Positions 63,789 to 64,000 of a stretch of DNA of 64,000 nucleotides are shown piece by piece. Both the position numbers and the translations under genes were made by a program. Origin of the DNA: Lactococcus petauri (GTDB lineage Bacteria > Bacillota > Bacilli > Lactobacillales > Streptococcaceae); assembly GCF_002154895.1 (NCBI RefSeq), contig NZ_MUIZ01000002.1, positions 1-64,000 on the forward strand. The letters run 5' to 3'. Every line of letters starts with the position of its first letter. Position 1 is the stretch's first letter. The notes under the pieces were generated by a model, which worked only from the letters and a program-made list of their open reading frames with translations, was not told the origin of the DNA and did not search any database.

Positions 63789-64000
63789 ATGATTGAAGCG
63801 GTTATCAGGACAAAGCGAGATAAAATAGTTTCCTATGAAATCTCTGGACATGCTGAATCAGGTGAATATGGTCACGATGTGGTCTGTGCAGCTGTGAGTG
63901 TGTTGTCAATTACAACAGCAAATAATCTCTATGAAATGGCAAAGATTAAACCTATTGCCAATATGGAAGATGGTTATCTTTATGTTGAAATACCTTTGAG
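63789..64000 (+). CDS. prp: Ribosomal-processing cysteine protease Prp, 5' part
   Basis: The first 70 residues are present; the gene runs off the right edge. The start MIEAVIRTKRD and the catalytic His/Cys in ISGHAESGEYGHDVVCAAVSVL match Prp (YsxB), which cuts the N-terminal extension of L27. Its position between rplU and, presumably, rpmA fits. Confidence 0.93.
   Translation, partial: MIEAVIRTKRDKIVSYEISGHAESGEYGHDVVCAAVSVLSITTANNLYEMAKIKPIANMEDGYLYVEIPL

Overview
The window looks like a chromosomal stretch of a Lactococcus, most likely of the L. garvieae/petauri/formosensis group. The reasons are low GC with AGGAGG-type ribosome sites and TTG/GTG starts, streptococcal-type gene families (rapZ-yvcK-whiA, the asp23/amaP stress operon, rplU-prp), an Lsa-type ABC-F gene like the intrinsic lsa(D) of L. 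garvieae, and no tRNA, rRNA or CRISPR. Species assignment is inference.

Layout. 1-4250 is accessory: the 3' end of a serine-rich-repeat LPxTG adhesin, a small Spx-like protein, a decayed IS21-type transposase, repeat-rich AT DNA with perfect palindromes, and a lone tyrosine integrase. 4270-8950 holds small membrane genes, a NUDIX hydrolase, a structured non-coding RNA candidate, RNase R and an isochorismatase-fold hydrolase. 9270-24160 is a surface-glycopolymer region: a large polytopic membrane protein, a jacalin-MVL fusion lectin, then a teichoic-acid-type cluster (tagH, tagG, a bifunctional glycosyltransferase/TagF-like protein, an XcbB/CpsF-like protein, a GT8 gene broken at an 8-G run, tagD, two more CDP-glycerol glycerophosphotransferases and an LCP ligase). 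24226-30914 carries a Ser-rich lipoprotein, the GlsB-AmaP-DUF2273-Asp23 envelope-stress operon, a DUF998 membrane protein, a DAK2-DegV fusion and a DUF1295 protein. 30961-36490 has a LacI/HAD pair, an aromatic-rich 15-residue leader peptide with switchable hairpins before an amino-acid permease, and an attenuator-like leader before an Lsa-type ABC-F gene. 36527-41310 holds another ncRNA candidate, a Cys42-less NADH-oxidase-like flavoprotein and a PgaC/IcaA-like synthase operon whose synthase is frameshifted. 41412-57870 is mostly conserved core (cls, rapZ-yvcK-whiA, a TetR-controlled ABC exporter, Ntdp-like DUF402, a CAT-like acetyltransferase, trhO, HAD and HD phosphohydrolases, a second DUF998 protein). 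57961-63251 has a lipid kinase and a complete beta-glucoside PTS operon with cre, RAT/terminator and LicT. 63335-64000 starts the L21 leader-rplU-prp operon.

The points most worth a second look are the Tyr-Phe-Phe-Trp leader peptide before the amino-acid permease, the fused lectin next to the teichoic-acid exporter, the poly-G tract that switches off a glycosyltransferase, the attenuator before the ABC-F gene, and several genes whose -10 box lies so close to the start codon that leaderless transcripts are expected.
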